This document shows positions 27,276-36,648 of a DNA stretch of 61,957 bases, in pieces. The notes beneath the pieces were generated by a model. That model worked only from the letters and a program-made list of their open reading frames with translations. It was not told the DNA's origin and searched no databases. Source of the DNA: JBGQBN01 sp041494805 (lineage in GTDB: Bacteria; Acidobacteriota; Terriglobia; Terriglobales; Acidobacteriaceae); contig JBGQBN010000020.1 in NCBI GenBank assembly GCA_041494805.1, positions 1 through 61,957 of the forward strand. Reading direction: 5' to 3'. The position numbers were made by a program, and so were the translations under genes. How positions within the stretch are numbered: position 1 is the first letter of the stretch; each line of letters begins with the position of its first letter.

Positions 27276-28799
27276 TCATCTCTTTTCGCTCAGAGGTGCA
27301 AGCTGTCTCGACGGCGGAATGGGATAATGGCCCCCGTCGTCGTAGTAAGCCTTGGGGTGGCGATCCGACGTCAGATCGGGCACCGGGTTCTCGCCCTTCG
27401 AACTGAACCGAGGCTCGCCGGGCAACGCCAGCAGAGGTTCTCTTGTCGTGTACATGGCTTCGTCAAGGACCCCGCCGGAAGGAGCATGGGCGACGGCGAA
27501 CACCGCGAATGGGTTTCCATTGGTGTAGGAAACGCTGATGTAATCGGCGACCATGGGTCCGTTGTCGGAAAACGGCAGCCAACTCAAGCGCATGGGGCCC
27601 GCGAGTTTTTCCCCGGCAGTCCAGGTCTGGCCACCATCCTGCGAAGTCACAAAACCTACGTCTAACTGGCAGGAATTTCCGCAGTTGGAAACGGGATAGA
27701 AATAATAGGCCAGGGTAAGGCTAGCCGTGTCTCCCGACGTGGCAGGATCCACTCCGATGCCTGGAATAAAGTGGTCGACCGTGCTGTTCGAGGGGTCAAT
27801 CGGAATGCGGGCGGCCTTGGTCCAGGTCGCTCCGTCAGCGGAGGTACTCACGACAATGTCGTTCGAGCTGCAGCCGGTACGAAAACGGCAATCCGACCAC
27901 ACCACGAAGACCGTTCCCAGGGCATCGATCTCGGCGGAAGGTAAATTTGGATTGCGCAAGCCACCTGCCACCACGTGGCTCCTGACGTCGGAGACAGTCA
28001 CACTTCGGCCCCAGGTGTTGCCGCCATCGGTCGAACGAAAGGCTCCGATGCCGCCGCTGGCAAAGGGCACCACGACCGTGCCGTTGGGCTGCACCAGTGG
28101 CTGACCGCCAAGCCCGCCGGCGTGGTCGGCGGACGGCTTGCCCGGCCCCCAGGTAAGGCCGCCGTTGGTAGATGTGCTCATCAGAACGTCACCACTGCCG
28201 AACGCTGCGTCCCATTCCGTATAGCAATGGCCGTAGAAGGAACTGGTTGGAGTGTTGTCGCAGACCGTCCAATTCTTGTCGTCGAGGTGAGTCTTATCTA
28301 CGGGCACTGGCTTTCCCCAGTGCAGGCCATCGGTGGAGCGGCTCACGGCCACGTCTCCAATGGGGCTGATGAGTGGAAGAGTGGAAATCAGCCAGACGCC
28401 ATGTTTGGCGTCGTACGCCACTGAAGGATCGGCGGCACCGTAGTAAGGTCCGCCCTTGTAGTTCACGGTCAGGCCGGGAAGATAGCCGTACTTCCAGGTC
28501 AGACCGCCATCGGTGGAAGTGGCAAAACCAACGTCGGCACTGCCCCATCCCTTGGATGCTGGTCTGCGGGCTACATGAAATGCGCTCACGATGGTGGATC
28601 CCCAGGCGAAGGTGTCGGGCTCAACCTCGGTCTTGTGCACACTGTCGGCGTTGGTGAACTTGTCGATGCTGATTTTCTTGAGCGTGAATTGGGCGCGGGC
28701 CGGCGCTGTCAGCGCAAGAGAAATTCCCAGCACCAGCAAAACAGCGAAAAAAGAAATTGTGCGCTTTCCTTCGGGGTAACCAGGGAGTGCTTGCCTCAT
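27276..28799 (-). CDS. Secreted BNR/sialidase-fold beta-propeller protein
   Basis: ATG 28799 has AGGA 8 bp upstream and directly precedes a signal peptide (hydrophobic run about residues 14-32, cleavage near APARAQ). The mature part contains at least four Asp-box-type repeats (STDGGLTWKYG, STNGGLTWGPG, STDGGNTWGRS, SQDGGQTWTAG), the mark of six-bladed sialidase-like propellers. True sialidases also have an Arg triad and an FRIP motif, which I do not find, so catalytic activity is doubtful. About 507 residues, single-gene unit. Confidence 0.88.
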   Translation of the reverse strand: MRQALPGYPEGKRTISFFAVLLVLGISLALTAPARAQFTLKKISIDKFTNADSVHKTEVEPDTFAWGSTIVSAFHVARRPASKGWGSADVGFATSTDGGLTWKYGYLPGLTVNYKGGPYYGAADPSVAYDAKHGVWLISTLPLISPIGDVAVSRSTDGLHWGKPVPVDKTHLDDKNWTVCDNTPTSSFYGHCYTEWDAAFGSGDVLMSTSTNGGLTWGPGKPSADHAGGLGGQPLVQPNGTVVVPFASGGIGAFRSTDGGNTWGRSVTVSDVRSHVVAGGLRNPNLPSAEIDALGTVFVVWSDCRFRTGCSSNDIVVSTSADGATWTKAARIPIDPSNSTVDHFIPGIGVDPATSGDTASLTLAYYFYPVSNCGNSCQLDVGFVTSQDGGQTWTAGEKLAGPMRLSWLPFSDNGPMVADYISVSYTNGNPFAVFAVAHAPSGGVLDEAMYTTREPLLALPGEPRFSSKGENPVPDLTSDRHPKAYYDDGGHYPIPPSRQLAPLSEKR

Positions 28800-29012
28800 C
28801 AATTTTTCCTGTACGGCCAGATTGAAAACCCGCATTACCCTCGCCATCTGACGGAGAGCGAGTTAGGCCACGAGCGAAGGGGCGTGCAAACCGCGTTCGG
28901 CAATATACCCCGTGGCTTCAGCGCTGTCCATGCGGACTCGTCTGGCAGATCACGTTTGGAGTTTAGAGGAATTGGTGGGATTATTGCACGTGAAGGCCAC
29001 TGAGGCCGCAGC

Positions 29013-29222
29013 ATGAAATGGTTTTACCTAGCCTCCTTTGTAGCAGGTATGCTCACAACTGCGCTTTGGAGTGCCCTGATAATCTTCGGAATCGTGACTC
29101 GCCATCAGATAAAGGGATTAGCGCTTTTCGCTCCGCTTGTTTTCCTCGTTTGGGGGACGAGAGAGGTGTTTGGGTACTTTCAAGAAGAACGCCGGGCAAA
29201 GATTCCAGAAAAGTCAAACTGA
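29013..29222 (+). CDS. Small two-helix membrane protein
   Basis: A 69-residue protein with hydrophobic segments at residues 3-27 and 35-53, separated by RHQIKG, and a charged tail (FQEERRAKIPEKSN). No recognisable family. It lies 88 bp before mqnC on the same strand. No strong ribosome site precedes ATG 29013, but the hydrophobic layout argues for a real gene. Confidence 0.55.
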   Translation: MKWFYLASFVAGMLTTALWSALIIFGIVTRHQIKGLALFAPLVFLVWGTREVFGYFQEERRAKIPEKSN

Positions 29223-29310
29223 CCCACTGCCGGTAGACTACGCATCTGGAATCGCTGGATACACCCGGATATACTAAGAGGTCGTCTGTGACAGACTGCG
29301 GCCAACTCCT

Positions 29311-30357
29311 ATGTCGCTAAGCAAACAGCAAGCCCTCGATCTTTTCCGCTCCGATGACTTGATCGGGATCGGTATGGAGGCGGACGCGGTGCGCCGCAGG
29401 CTGCATCCCGAGAGCGTGGTCACCTACATCATTGACCGCAATATTAACTACACGAACTACTGCACAGAGTATTGCACCTTCTGCGCGTTTTACCGGCCGT
29501 TGAAAGGGCCCGCAGCGAAAGAAGGCTACATCCTCGAGTTCGAGACGATCTACGACAAGATCCGCGAGACGGTCGAACTGGGCGGTACGGGTGTGCTGAT
29601 GCAGGGTGGGCTGCATCCTGACCTGAAGATTGACTGGCACGAGAGAATGCTGCGCGGCATCCGGGAGCGGTTTCCCAAAGTTCACCTGCACTGCTACTCG
29701 GCGTCGGAGATCATCGCCATCGCGGAGTACAGCGGCTTGAGCATCCGCGACACCATCGCGCGGCTGCGTGACGCGGGTCTGGATTCGATTCCCGGCGGCG
29801 GCGCGGAAATTCTGGACGACGAAGTCCGCTATAAAATCGCGCGCTTGAAATGCCTTACCGAGGACTGGCTCAACGTGCATCGCACGGCACATCAGCTTGG
29901 CATGCGCACCACTGCCACCATGATGTTCGGCGTGGGGGAGAATTACGAGAACCGCGTCAACCACTTCCAGCGGCTCTATGAGCTGCAGGAAGAAACCGGC
30001 GGGTTTACCGCATTTATCCCCTGGAGCTTTCAGCCGGCAAATACCGCGCTGGGCGGACGGCACTGGGACGAAGCCACAGCGGTCGAATATCTGAAAGTTC
30101 TGGCTATTTCGCGGCTATATCTTTCGAACTTCCTTAATGTGCAGTCGAGCTGGGTTACCCAAGGGCTGAAAGTCTGCCAGATGGGTCTGCGTTTTGGCGG
30201 GAACGACGTGGGCTCGGTCATGCTGGAAGAGAACGTGGTGCGCGCGGCCGGCGTGACCAATTGCACTACGGAAGAAGAACTACGGCGCATCATTCGGGAT
30301 GCGGGATTCAAGCCCGTGCAGCGGGATACGTTGTACCGAACGTATTTCCTGAACTAG
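29311..30357 (+). CDS. mqnC: Cyclic dehypoxanthinyl futalosine synthase (radical SAM)
   Basis: This 348-residue radical SAM enzyme has the cluster motif Cys51-x3-Cys55-x2-Cys58 in NYCTEYCTFCAF, then GGTGVLMQGGLHPDL, a family mark, and PGGGAEIL. MqnC cyclises dehypoxanthinyl futalosine in the futalosine menaquinone route. FYRPLKGP after the cluster separates it from MqnE. mqnA is 4.6 kb upstream and mqnD 2.6 kb downstream, so the pathway is loosely clustered rather than in one operon. Confidence 0.95.
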   Translation: MSLSKQQALDLFRSDDLIGIGMEADAVRRRLHPESVVTYIIDRNINYTNYCTEYCTFCAFYRPLKGPAAKEGYILEFETIYDKIRETVELGGTGVLMQGGLHPDLKIDWHERMLRGIRERFPKVHLHCYSASEIIAIAEYSGLSIRDTIARLRDAGLDSIPGGGAEILDDEVRYKIARLKCLTEDWLNVHRTAHQLGMRTTATMMFGVGENYENRVNHFQRLYELQEETGGFTAFIPWSFQPANTALGGRHWDEATAVEYLKVLAISRLYLSNFLNVQSSWVTQGLKVCQMGLRFGGNDVGSVMLEENVVRAAGVTNCTTEEELRRIIRDAGFKPVQRDTLYRTYFLN

Positions 30358-30458
30358 CCTACCCAATGAAGGCGGCCTCCTGTTCAGGTACAATACGACC
30401 TTTCACATTACCGGTTCCGAGCTGGTAAGAGGATTTCATCCTAAACACCACCTCCATC

Positions 30459-32069
30459 TTGCTCTCTGCCGTTGCCGCCCTCGCTGCCCCGCGCGGCATT
30501 GGCCTGTACATCCGCCAGCATTTTCTGGACACTACTTTCAAGGGCCTGTATCAAGCCAACGGCTTCGATATGGCCTTGCTCATTCCCTATTTCATTGTGC
30601 TCATTCTGCTGGCGTCGTATGGCGTGCATCGCTACGTGCTGGTTTACCTGTATTACAAGCACAAGAAGAATCGTACTGCCGAGCCAGCGACGTTCTTCCC
30701 CGAGTTGCCCCGAGTGACAGTCCAGCTCCCGATTTTCAATGAGCAGTTTGTAGTGGAGCGGCTGCTGGATGCCATTTGCCGGTTGCAGTATCCGCGGGAG
30801 AAGCTTGATATTCAGGTACTCGATGACTCGACCGACGAAACCATAGCCGTTGCGCGTGGCCTGGTCGAGCACTATGCAGCGCTGGGGCAGCCGATCACGT
30901 ATCACCATCGTGCCAACCGCGAAGGCTTCAAAGCAGGCGCGCTGGCGGAAGGAATGAAGACAGCGAAGGGCGAGTTCGTCACTATTTTTGACGCCGATTT
31001 CGTTCCTCCGGAAGATTTTCTGCTGCGCACCATCCATCACTTTACTGACCCGAAGATCGGCATGGTGCAGACGCGCTGGACCCACATCAACCGCAATTAT
31101 TCGTTCCTTACCGAAGTCGAGGCCATCCTGCTGGATGGGCATTTCGTGCTGGAACATTCCGGCCGCGCCCGCAGCGGCGCTTTTTTCAATTTCAACGGAA
31201 CCGGGGGCGTATGGCGCCGGTGCGCGATTGAAGAAGCGGGTGGGTGGCAGCACGATACGCTCACCGAGGACACCGACCTCTCTTATCGGGCACAGCTGAA
31301 GGGATGGAAATTTCTTTATCTGCAGGATGTGGAGTGTCCGGCCGAATTGCCGGTGGAAATGACTGCATTCAAGACTCAGCAGGCGCGCTGGGCCAAGGGC
31401 CTGATCCAGACGGCGAAGAAAATCCTTCCCCGTGTGCTCAAGAGCGACCAGCCCTTTCGAGTGAAACTCGAGGCCTGGTATCACCTGACGGCGAACCTGA
31501 GCTATCCGCTGATGATTGTGCTTTCGGTGCTGCTGCTGCCGGCCATGATTATCCGTTTCTACCAGGGCTGGTTCCAGATGCTCTACATCGACCTGCCGCT
31601 GTTTTTGGCTTCGACTTTTTCGATTTCGAGTTTCTACCTGGTTTCGCAGCGGGTGCTGTTTCCCAAGACCTGGCCACGGGCGCTGCTTTACCTGCCGTTT
31701 CTGATGGCTCTGGGCATCGGCCTGACTGTCACCAACACGCGGGCTGTACTGGAAGCTCTGGTCGGGAAGCAGTCCGCCTTCGCCCGCACGCCGAAATACC
31801 GCGTGGAATCTAAGATGGATAAGGTAAGGGCAGCCACGTACCGGCGGCGCCTTGGCTGGGTGCCCTGGCTGGAGCTAGTGATCGGCGGCTATTTTGCGTT
31901 GACCGTCTATTACGCGGTGGACAATGAAAACTACATTACGGTGCCATTCCTGATTCTGTTCGTGGTGGGCTATTGGTACACCGGGCTCATGTCGCTGCTC
32001 CAGGGACGGTTTGCAGGGCTGTCGCTGAGCGCGGAGACTCACACCAAACCGTTCCCGGTCGGCGTATAG
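30459..32069 (+). CDS. Cellulose-synthase-like glycosyltransferase, family 2
   Basis: The 536-residue protein has an N-terminal membrane helix (about 38-58), a GT-A domain and three to four C-terminal helices (about 330-510). Catalytic motifs are in order: DDS at 122-124, DAD at 178-180, TED at 269-271 and QQARW at 307-311. This D, DxD, ED, QxxRW set marks processive GT2 enzymes acting on the inner membrane. The product is unknown. TTG 30459 is the first possible start after an in-frame stop; ATG 30570 would drop 37 residues. It stands 100 bp after mqnC. Confidence 0.9.
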   Translation: MLSAVAALAAPRGIGLYIRQHFLDTTFKGLYQANGFDMALLIPYFIVLILLASYGVHRYVLVYLYYKHKKNRTAEPATFFPELPRVTVQLPIFNEQFVVERLLDAICRLQYPREKLDIQVLDDSTDETIAVARGLVEHYAALGQPITYHHRANREGFKAGALAEGMKTAKGEFVTIFDADFVPPEDFLLRTIHHFTDPKIGMVQTRWTHINRNYSFLTEVEAILLDGHFVLEHSGRARSGAFFNFNGTGGVWRRCAIEEAGGWQHDTLTEDTDLSYRAQLKGWKFLYLQDVECPAELPVEMTAFKTQQARWAKGLIQTAKKILPRVLKSDQPFRVKLEAWYHLTANLSYPLMIVLSVLLLPAMIIRFYQGWFQMLYIDLPLFLASTFSISSFYLVSQRVLFPKTWPRALLYLPFLMALGIGLTVTNTRAVLEALVGKQSAFARTPKYRVESKMDKVRAATYRRRLGWVPWLELVIGGYFALTVYYAVDNENYITVPFLILFVVGYWYTGLMSLLQGRFAGLSLSAETHTKPFPVGV

Positions 32070-32151
32070 TTACAGGCGCTCGCGTTTCGAAATCTCCCGG
32101 ACTGACCCCGGCGCTCTCTCCTTCCTTTTGATATGCTAGGGCATCGTGCGG

Positions 32152-32286
32152 ATGATGTGGTGGTTCCTGATTCTGGCCTTCGGCATCGTGGCGGTGCTGT
32201 GGGTAGGCGCTGCGTTATACCTTCGTGTGCGTCGCCACATGAAGCCGGAGTCTGCACCCAGGGAAACCAATGAGCACGAGCGTTAA
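32152..32286 (+). CDS. Small single-helix membrane protein, 44 residues
   Basis: A short frame from ATG 32152 (a second ATG follows at once, a GTG lies at 32146) encodes MMWW, then a hydrophobic helix to about residue 25, then a basic tail RVRRH and polar end NEHER. It ends 59 bp before bioY on the same strand. The clean helix-plus-basic-anchor layout supports a real gene. No family recognised. Confidence 0.5.
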   Translation: MMWWFLILAFGIVAVLWVGAALYLRVRRHMKPESAPRETNEHER

Positions 32287-32345
32287 ACAGACAGCCAATC
32301 ACTGAAGGCACGGGCTCGACGGAGTGTATTCGGAGGACGACGGAA

Positions 32346-32924
32346 ATGATGAAATCAGTTGATCAGACCCTGCGCACTCATGACCGCGCGCTGGAATGGA
32401 CGCGGCAGGTTGCGCTTGTAGTTGGAGCCAGTTTATTCGTGGCCCTGTGCGCGCGCATAACACTGCCTCTGCCGTTTACTCCGGTGCCTTTGACGCTGCA
32501 GAACTTTGGGGTGCTACTTGTGGGCCTGGCGCTGGGGAGCCGTCGTGGTTTCGCTGCGCTGGCGCTATATCTGGCGGAAGGCGCCTCGGGGATGCCGGTT
32601 TTCAATCCGGTCGGACTTGGCGGTCTCGCCCAGTTACTCGGTCCCACGGGCGGATACCTATTGGCGTATCCCTTCGTCGCCGGCCTGGCGGGCTGGATCA
32701 TGGAACGCGGCAAGATGAGTTTTGCGCGAGCCGCCACGGCCGGGGTGCTGGCTGAAATTGTGTTGTTCGTCGGCGGCGTTTCCTGGCTGGTCGTGCTCAC
32801 CCACTCTTTCACGCAAGCGGTGCGTTTTGGGCTCTACTGGTTTGTCTTCGCGGAAGTCATCAAAGTAATGTTTGCGGCAGGGATTGCGGTGGGCTGGCAA
32901 CGCGCGTTCAAGGTCCAGGCATGA
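32346..32924 (+). CDS. bioY: BioY biotin transporter S component
   Basis: The 192-residue membrane protein has the BioY pattern: LPFTPVPLTLQNFGVLLVGLALG (starting near residue 41), YLAEGASGMPVF, and GPTGGYLLAYPFVAGLAG, over about six helices. BioY takes up biotin alone or with the ECF module (BioM/N, not seen here). Its stop overlaps the mqnD start (ATGA), so the two are translationally coupled, an unexpected pairing of biotin uptake and menaquinone synthesis. Confidence 0.93.
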   Translation: MMKSVDQTLRTHDRALEWTRQVALVVGASLFVALCARITLPLPFTPVPLTLQNFGVLLVGLALGSRRGFAALALYLAEGASGMPVFNPVGLGGLAQLLGPTGGYLLAYPFVAGLAGWIMERGKMSFARAATAGVLAEIVLFVGGVSWLVVLTHSFTQAVRFGLYWFVFAEVIKVMFAAGIAVGWQRAFKVQA

Positions 32925-33802
32925 GTACTATCGGCGCACCCCCGGAAAAGATGTCCCCGCAGACGCCCGCTTCCATCCGCGAAATGACGGTCGCTCACAG
33001 TCCTGATTCCGACGATGCCTTCATGTTCTACGGGCTGGCCACCAACAAGGTCCGCACCCCCGGGCTGCGCTTCACTCATACCCTGTGTGATATTGAAACC
33101 CTGAACCGGAAAGCCATGGAAGGCGTTTACGACGTCACCGCCATTTCTTTCCACGCCTATCCCTACATCCAGGAGAACTACGCTCTACTTTCGAGCGGCG
33201 GCAGCGTAGGGGACGGCTATGGCCCTATGATCGTGGCTAATCGCGCCTACTCGACCAGCGAGATCAAACGGAAACGCATTGCCGTGCCCGGAACGCTAAC
33301 CACGGCGTACCTGGCGTTGCGGCTGTTCGCACCGGGGGTTGAGACGGACGTCGTGCCTTTCGACCAGATCATTCCTCAAGTGGTGGAAGGCAAGCACGAC
33401 GCCGGCCTCATCATTCATGAAGGACAATTGACTTACGACAAGTCGGGGCTGCACAAGATCGTTGACCTGGGCAAGTGGTGGCTGAAAGTGACCGGATTGC
33501 CCCTGCCACTCGGAGGAAATGCCATCCGCCGCAGTCTCGGGCTGGAACTGATGGCAAGCGTGGGCGCAACTTTACGGGAGAGCATTCAGTACGCGCTTGA
33601 CCATCGCGATGAGGCGCTGGCTTACGCCATGCAGTTTGCCCGCGACCTGGATTCGCAGTCGGCCGACAAGTTTGTCGGCATGTACGTGAACGAGCGGACA
33701 CTCGACTACGGGCCGGATGGGCGCGAGGCAGTACGCCGACTGCTCGACATGGGACATACGGCGGGGATTATTCCGCAGGCGGCGAGAGTGGATTTTGTGT
33801 AG
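32921..33802 (+). CDS. mqnD: 1,4-dihydroxy-6-naphthoate synthase
   Basis: The 293-residue protein carries the MqnD start block TVAHSPDSDDAFMFYGLA after about 22 extra residues, then GPMIVANRAYS, a loop-like KRIAVPGTLTTAYLAL, and HEGQLTYDKSGL. MqnD converts the cyclic futalosine product to 1,4-dihydroxy-6-naphthoate. ATG 32921 overlaps the bioY stop by 4 bp. ATG 32951 or one nearer residue 22 could be the real start. The stop is immediately followed by a heptamer-repeat hairpin. Confidence 0.94.
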   Translation: MSTIGAPPEKMSPQTPASIREMTVAHSPDSDDAFMFYGLATNKVRTPGLRFTHTLCDIETLNRKAMEGVYDVTAISFHAYPYIQENYALLSSGGSVGDGYGPMIVANRAYSTSEIKRKRIAVPGTLTTAYLALRLFAPGVETDVVPFDQIIPQVVEGKHDAGLIIHEGQLTYDKSGLHKIVDLGKWWLKVTGLPLPLGGNAIRRSLGLELMASVGATLRESIQYALDHRDEALAYAMQFARDLDSQSADKFVGMYVNERTLDYGPDGREAVRRLLDMGHTAGIIPQAARVDFV

Positions 33803-33948
33803 AAAGCTTTTAGCTATTAGCTGTTGGCTCTTAGCTTGAGGCCCCCAACTCTCTGCTACCGGCTCCTGGCTTCAGCCCCCTGCGGTACTTACCCCGACTG
33901 CCTGTTAGGCTATGGGATTCAAGCCAAGAGCTAGGAGCTAACAGCTGC
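33803..33948. repeat. Heptamer repeat with inverted arms between converging genes
   Basis: The left arm (about 33806-33845) has units AGCTTTT, AGCTATT, AGCTGTT, GGCTCTT, AGCTTGA. The right arm (about 33918-33948) is inverted, units AGCTGTT, AGCTCCT, AGCTCTT, GGCTTGA on the minus strand. About 75 bp lie between. It fills the whole gap between mqnD and the M49-like peptidase and may serve both as a bidirectional terminator. Confidence 0.75.
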
Positions 33949-33949
33949 T

Positions 33950-35665
33950 TTACCTCACGCTCTCTGCAAACGAGAAGATCGGATCCACGTCGACTGGCAC
34001 GCCCGCGGCCGACTTCAGCGACGCTTTCAACTCAGCCGGTATCACATCGTACTTCTTGAACCAGTTCTCCGCCCGCTGGCGGTCTCCTGTAGCCTCTATG
34101 TCCAAGAGTTCTTTGGCGAGATCCGCAATGACTTCGGGCATGCGCGAGTATTCGATCGCGTACCGTCCCGAGGATTCACGCTTGATGGCTCCGCGCTCAA
34201 AGAGGTAGTTGAACTCCATCATCTCTGCCTGGCCGTGGGCTTCGCCAGCGCCGAAGCGGACAGTACGGAAAATCCCTGCCACATAAGACGCGTAATACTC
34301 TTCGAGCTTGTCTTTGGGCAGCGCGCCGTGGTCCACCAGCCATTTCAGGCCAAACATGCCGACCACGTCGGCCTTGGCTTCCTCCAGCCCGCCGTAGATC
34401 GGTCCGATGGCTTCGCGAATGGTCACCTTCCCATTGGCCGTGCGCGCAAATGCAGGCCCCAGCCCATGTGCCATTTCGTGCATGATGGTGCCCAGCAGAT
34501 AGCCCTCGCCAGACGCTTTGGCCGCCTGCTCGGGCCGCATCACGTGTTGGGCTACGGGCAGGATCACGTAGTTCACACGCGCGTCCATGAAGTTCTTGAA
34601 GAAAATCTTCTTGCTCCCCTTCTGCTCGTGAACGCGCGGGTCGTTGGGCAAATTGTCCGCGACGGCCTGGTAGCCGTGGCGTAGATCGGCTGCACGGTAG
34701 GGAGCATCCATGACTTCCATCGGGGTTTCGAGACCGCGCTTGGAGGGCCGATCCTCCGGCGCCAGAGGCAGCGCGTCCTGGATATCGGCCACGTACTTCT
34801 GGAACATCGTGAGTTTCTGGCTCTCCTCGGAATTGCGGATTAGCACCGCCGCACCATAGGTTGCCTTCACGCCCAGAAGACTGTCGGTATAGGTCTCATA
34901 AGGAGCGAAGATCACATCGAACTTGGGATCCTTGAGGTCGAGCCACGCTAAGTCACTCTGGAAGTAATCGTCGTTGAGCAGCGCGTCGGCCCGTAAGCGG
35001 AGAAAATTCGCGAATGCCGGATCGTCACTCAGGGCGGCCGCGTCACACAAGTCCTGGGCGGCTGGCTCAAGGAAAGAACGATACGCGATGTGGTAGGGGA
35101 GGCCCTCCAGTTGGTCGCCATGCCAGCGCACGACCGTCGTGGGACTGTAGATTTCTGCCTTCTTCTGAGGGTGCTCCTTTACGTACTGTTCGATCTGTCC
35201 GCGGGTGAGGCCTTGGGGATAGAAACCGCGCCCCGGTGGCATGGGATCGGTACCGACGAAAGGCTTGTTCTCCTCGAGCAGATCGAATCGCGAGGCATTG
35301 ATCCACAGATAGCGCCGCAGCTTGCGATCTTTCGGGTTCCCGCTTGCTGCCAGGGACTGGTAGAGAGTCAGACCTTCGGGATCACTCTGTCGCCAGAAGA
35401 TTTCTTCCAGATAGCGCGAAGCATCCACCAGCTTCTGTACCATCTTCCGCTCGCGGGTGGTAAGGCCAGCGGAGTGAAAGGGCATGCGCACTTCGCGGAA
35501 CCTGGCCAGCCGCTGGTCGAGGTCTGGGGCGACCTGCATGCCGGCAGAGGCGGCGCCTTTAGCCGCGGATCCAGCCATTGACTTGTGGGTTTTCTGCGCT
35601 GCCGTGAGAGGAACCATGGAGAAGATAACCAGCAGGGGAACCGACCAGCCCGGGATCATCATCAA
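33950..35665 (-). CDS. Secreted M49-like (dipeptidyl peptidase III-type) zinc metallopeptidase
   Basis: The 571-residue product begins with a signal peptide (hydrophobic 8-22, TAAQ cleavage). The zinc motif is His396-Glu-Met-Ala-His400 (HEMAHGLGP) with a second glutamate in EEAKAD at 428-433, the two-part signature of M49 peptidases. Most M49 enzymes have HExxGH; bacterial members with a plain HExxH are known. DPP III removes dipeptides from the N-terminus. A long helical part at 60-300 precedes the site. It converges with mqnD. Family call fairly confident; activity inferred. Confidence 0.82.
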   Translation of the reverse strand: MMMIPGWSVPLLVIFSMVPLTAAQKTHKSMAGSAAKGAASAGMQVAPDLDQRLARFREVRMPFHSAGLTTRERKMVQKLVDASRYLEEIFWRQSDPEGLTLYQSLAASGNPKDRKLRRYLWINASRFDLLEENKPFVGTDPMPPGRGFYPQGLTRGQIEQYVKEHPQKKAEIYSPTTVVRWHGDQLEGLPYHIAYRSFLEPAAQDLCDAAALSDDPAFANFLRLRADALLNDDYFQSDLAWLDLKDPKFDVIFAPYETYTDSLLGVKATYGAAVLIRNSEESQKLTMFQKYVADIQDALPLAPEDRPSKRGLETPMEVMDAPYRAADLRHGYQAVADNLPNDPRVHEQKGSKKIFFKNFMDARVNYVILPVAQHVMRPEQAAKASGEGYLLGTIMHEMAHGLGPAFARTANGKVTIREAIGPIYGGLEEAKADVVGMFGLKWLVDHGALPKDKLEEYYASYVAGIFRTVRFGAGEAHGQAEMMEFNYLFERGAIKRESSGRYAIEYSRMPEVIADLAKELLDIEATGDRQRAENWFKKYDVIPAELKASLKSAAGVPVDVDPIFSFAESVR

Positions 35666-35740
35666 TTGTTGATTCTAGCAGAGAGCTTTCAGGCTTCTGG
35701 CGGTTCCGCATCTCGCGAATCAACACCATCGTCGTTTATC

Positions 35741-35788
35741 ATGGTGAACCATGATTATGGTGAATCATGGTCAGGGTGAATCATGGCA
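35741..35788 (+). repeat. Three tandem 16-bp units over the HAD start codon
   Basis: Units ATGGTGAACCATGATT, ATGGTGAATCATGGTC and AGGGTGAATCATGGCA follow one another. The last contains the start ATG 35783. Each holds an inverted motif (for example CATGGT-GA-ACCATG). This replaces a normal ribosome-binding region. Confidence 0.8.
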
Positions 35789-36496
35789 GGTGAAGCCAAT
35801 TCGAACGGCGCTCAGACATTGCTCATCGATGCCGATGACACGCTCTGGGAAAACAATATTTATTTCGAGCGTGCGATTGCCAATTTCATTTCGTTTCTAA
35901 ATCATCACGAGTACTCTTCCGAACAAGTCCGCGCCGTCCTCAATGAGGTGGAGCGTGAGTGCATCATCAGCCATGGTTACGGACTGCACAGCTTCGCGCA
36001 TGCTTTGGCGGAAACTTTTGAGCGCCTGGCCGTCGAACCGCTCACCCCGGCGCTGCACCAGACCATCAGCGGATTTGCCCACGCCATTGCCGAGCAGCCG
36101 GTCGAAATCCTGGCAGGGGTGCCGGATACTCTACGGTATCTTTCGGGGCGGCACCATTTGATTTTGATGACCAAGGGCGCCATTGCAGAACAGTCCGGCA
36201 AGGTGGAGCGATCGGGATTGAAAGAGTACTTTGTGGCGGTGGAGATCGTCGCGGAAAAAGATGCGCCTATGTACCGCTCGGTGGTTTCGAAATATGAACT
36301 GGCCAACCACTCCACCTGGATGATCGGCAACAGTCCCAAGTCTGACATCAATCCCGCGCTAGCCGCGGGGATCAATGCGGTATTCGTGCCCCACGGCAAC
36401 ACCTGGATTCTGGAGCATGAGGAAGTGGTGCCCGCGCAGCCACCGAGACGGTTGGTGATCGTCGAGCGGTTTGCGGATTTGAGGGAGCACTTCTAG
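35783..36496 (+). CDS. HAD-superfamily hydrolase
   Basis: The 237-residue protein has motif I DADDT (nucleophile Asp16, acid/base Asp18), motif II in LILMTKG, a Lys region, and motif IV near IGNSPKSDI. A cap domain of about 80 residues lies after motif I. It resembles phosphoglycolate-phosphatase or YjjG-like enzymes; the substrate is unknown. Its start codon lies inside the third of three 16-bp repeats. GGGTGAA in the same repeat may serve as ribosome site. It is divergent from the M49-like gene. Confidence 0.9.
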   Translation: MAGEANSNGAQTLLIDADDTLWENNIYFERAIANFISFLNHHEYSSEQVRAVLNEVERECIISHGYGLHSFAHALAETFERLAVEPLTPALHQTISGFAHAIAEQPVEILAGVPDTLRYLSGRHHLILMTKGAIAEQSGKVERSGLKEYFVAVEIVAEKDAPMYRSVVSKYELANHSTWMIGNSPKSDINPALAAGINAVFVPHGNTWILEHEEVVPAQPPRRLVIVERFADLREHF

Positions 36497-36504
36497 AAAC
36501 TTCC

Positions 36505-36535
36505 AGCTTCTGGCTTCTAGCTGTTAACTCTTATC
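36505..36535 (+). repeat. Heptamer repeat, single arm after the HAD gene
   Basis: Units AGCTTCT, GGCTTCT, AGCTGTT, AACTCTT start 8 bp after the HAD stop. Only a short, imperfect inverted partner (AGTGCTAAGTGCTG just downstream) is seen. Confidence 0.6.
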
Positions 36536-36648
36536 TGAGTGCTAAGTGCTGTTCTTCCGCACCAAACTAACCAACAAGCCACCGCGTCCCCCCTGTTTCA
36601 ACGCGTGTTACTCTCTTTCTGCTCTGGTTTTCTGCTCCCACCCAACGC

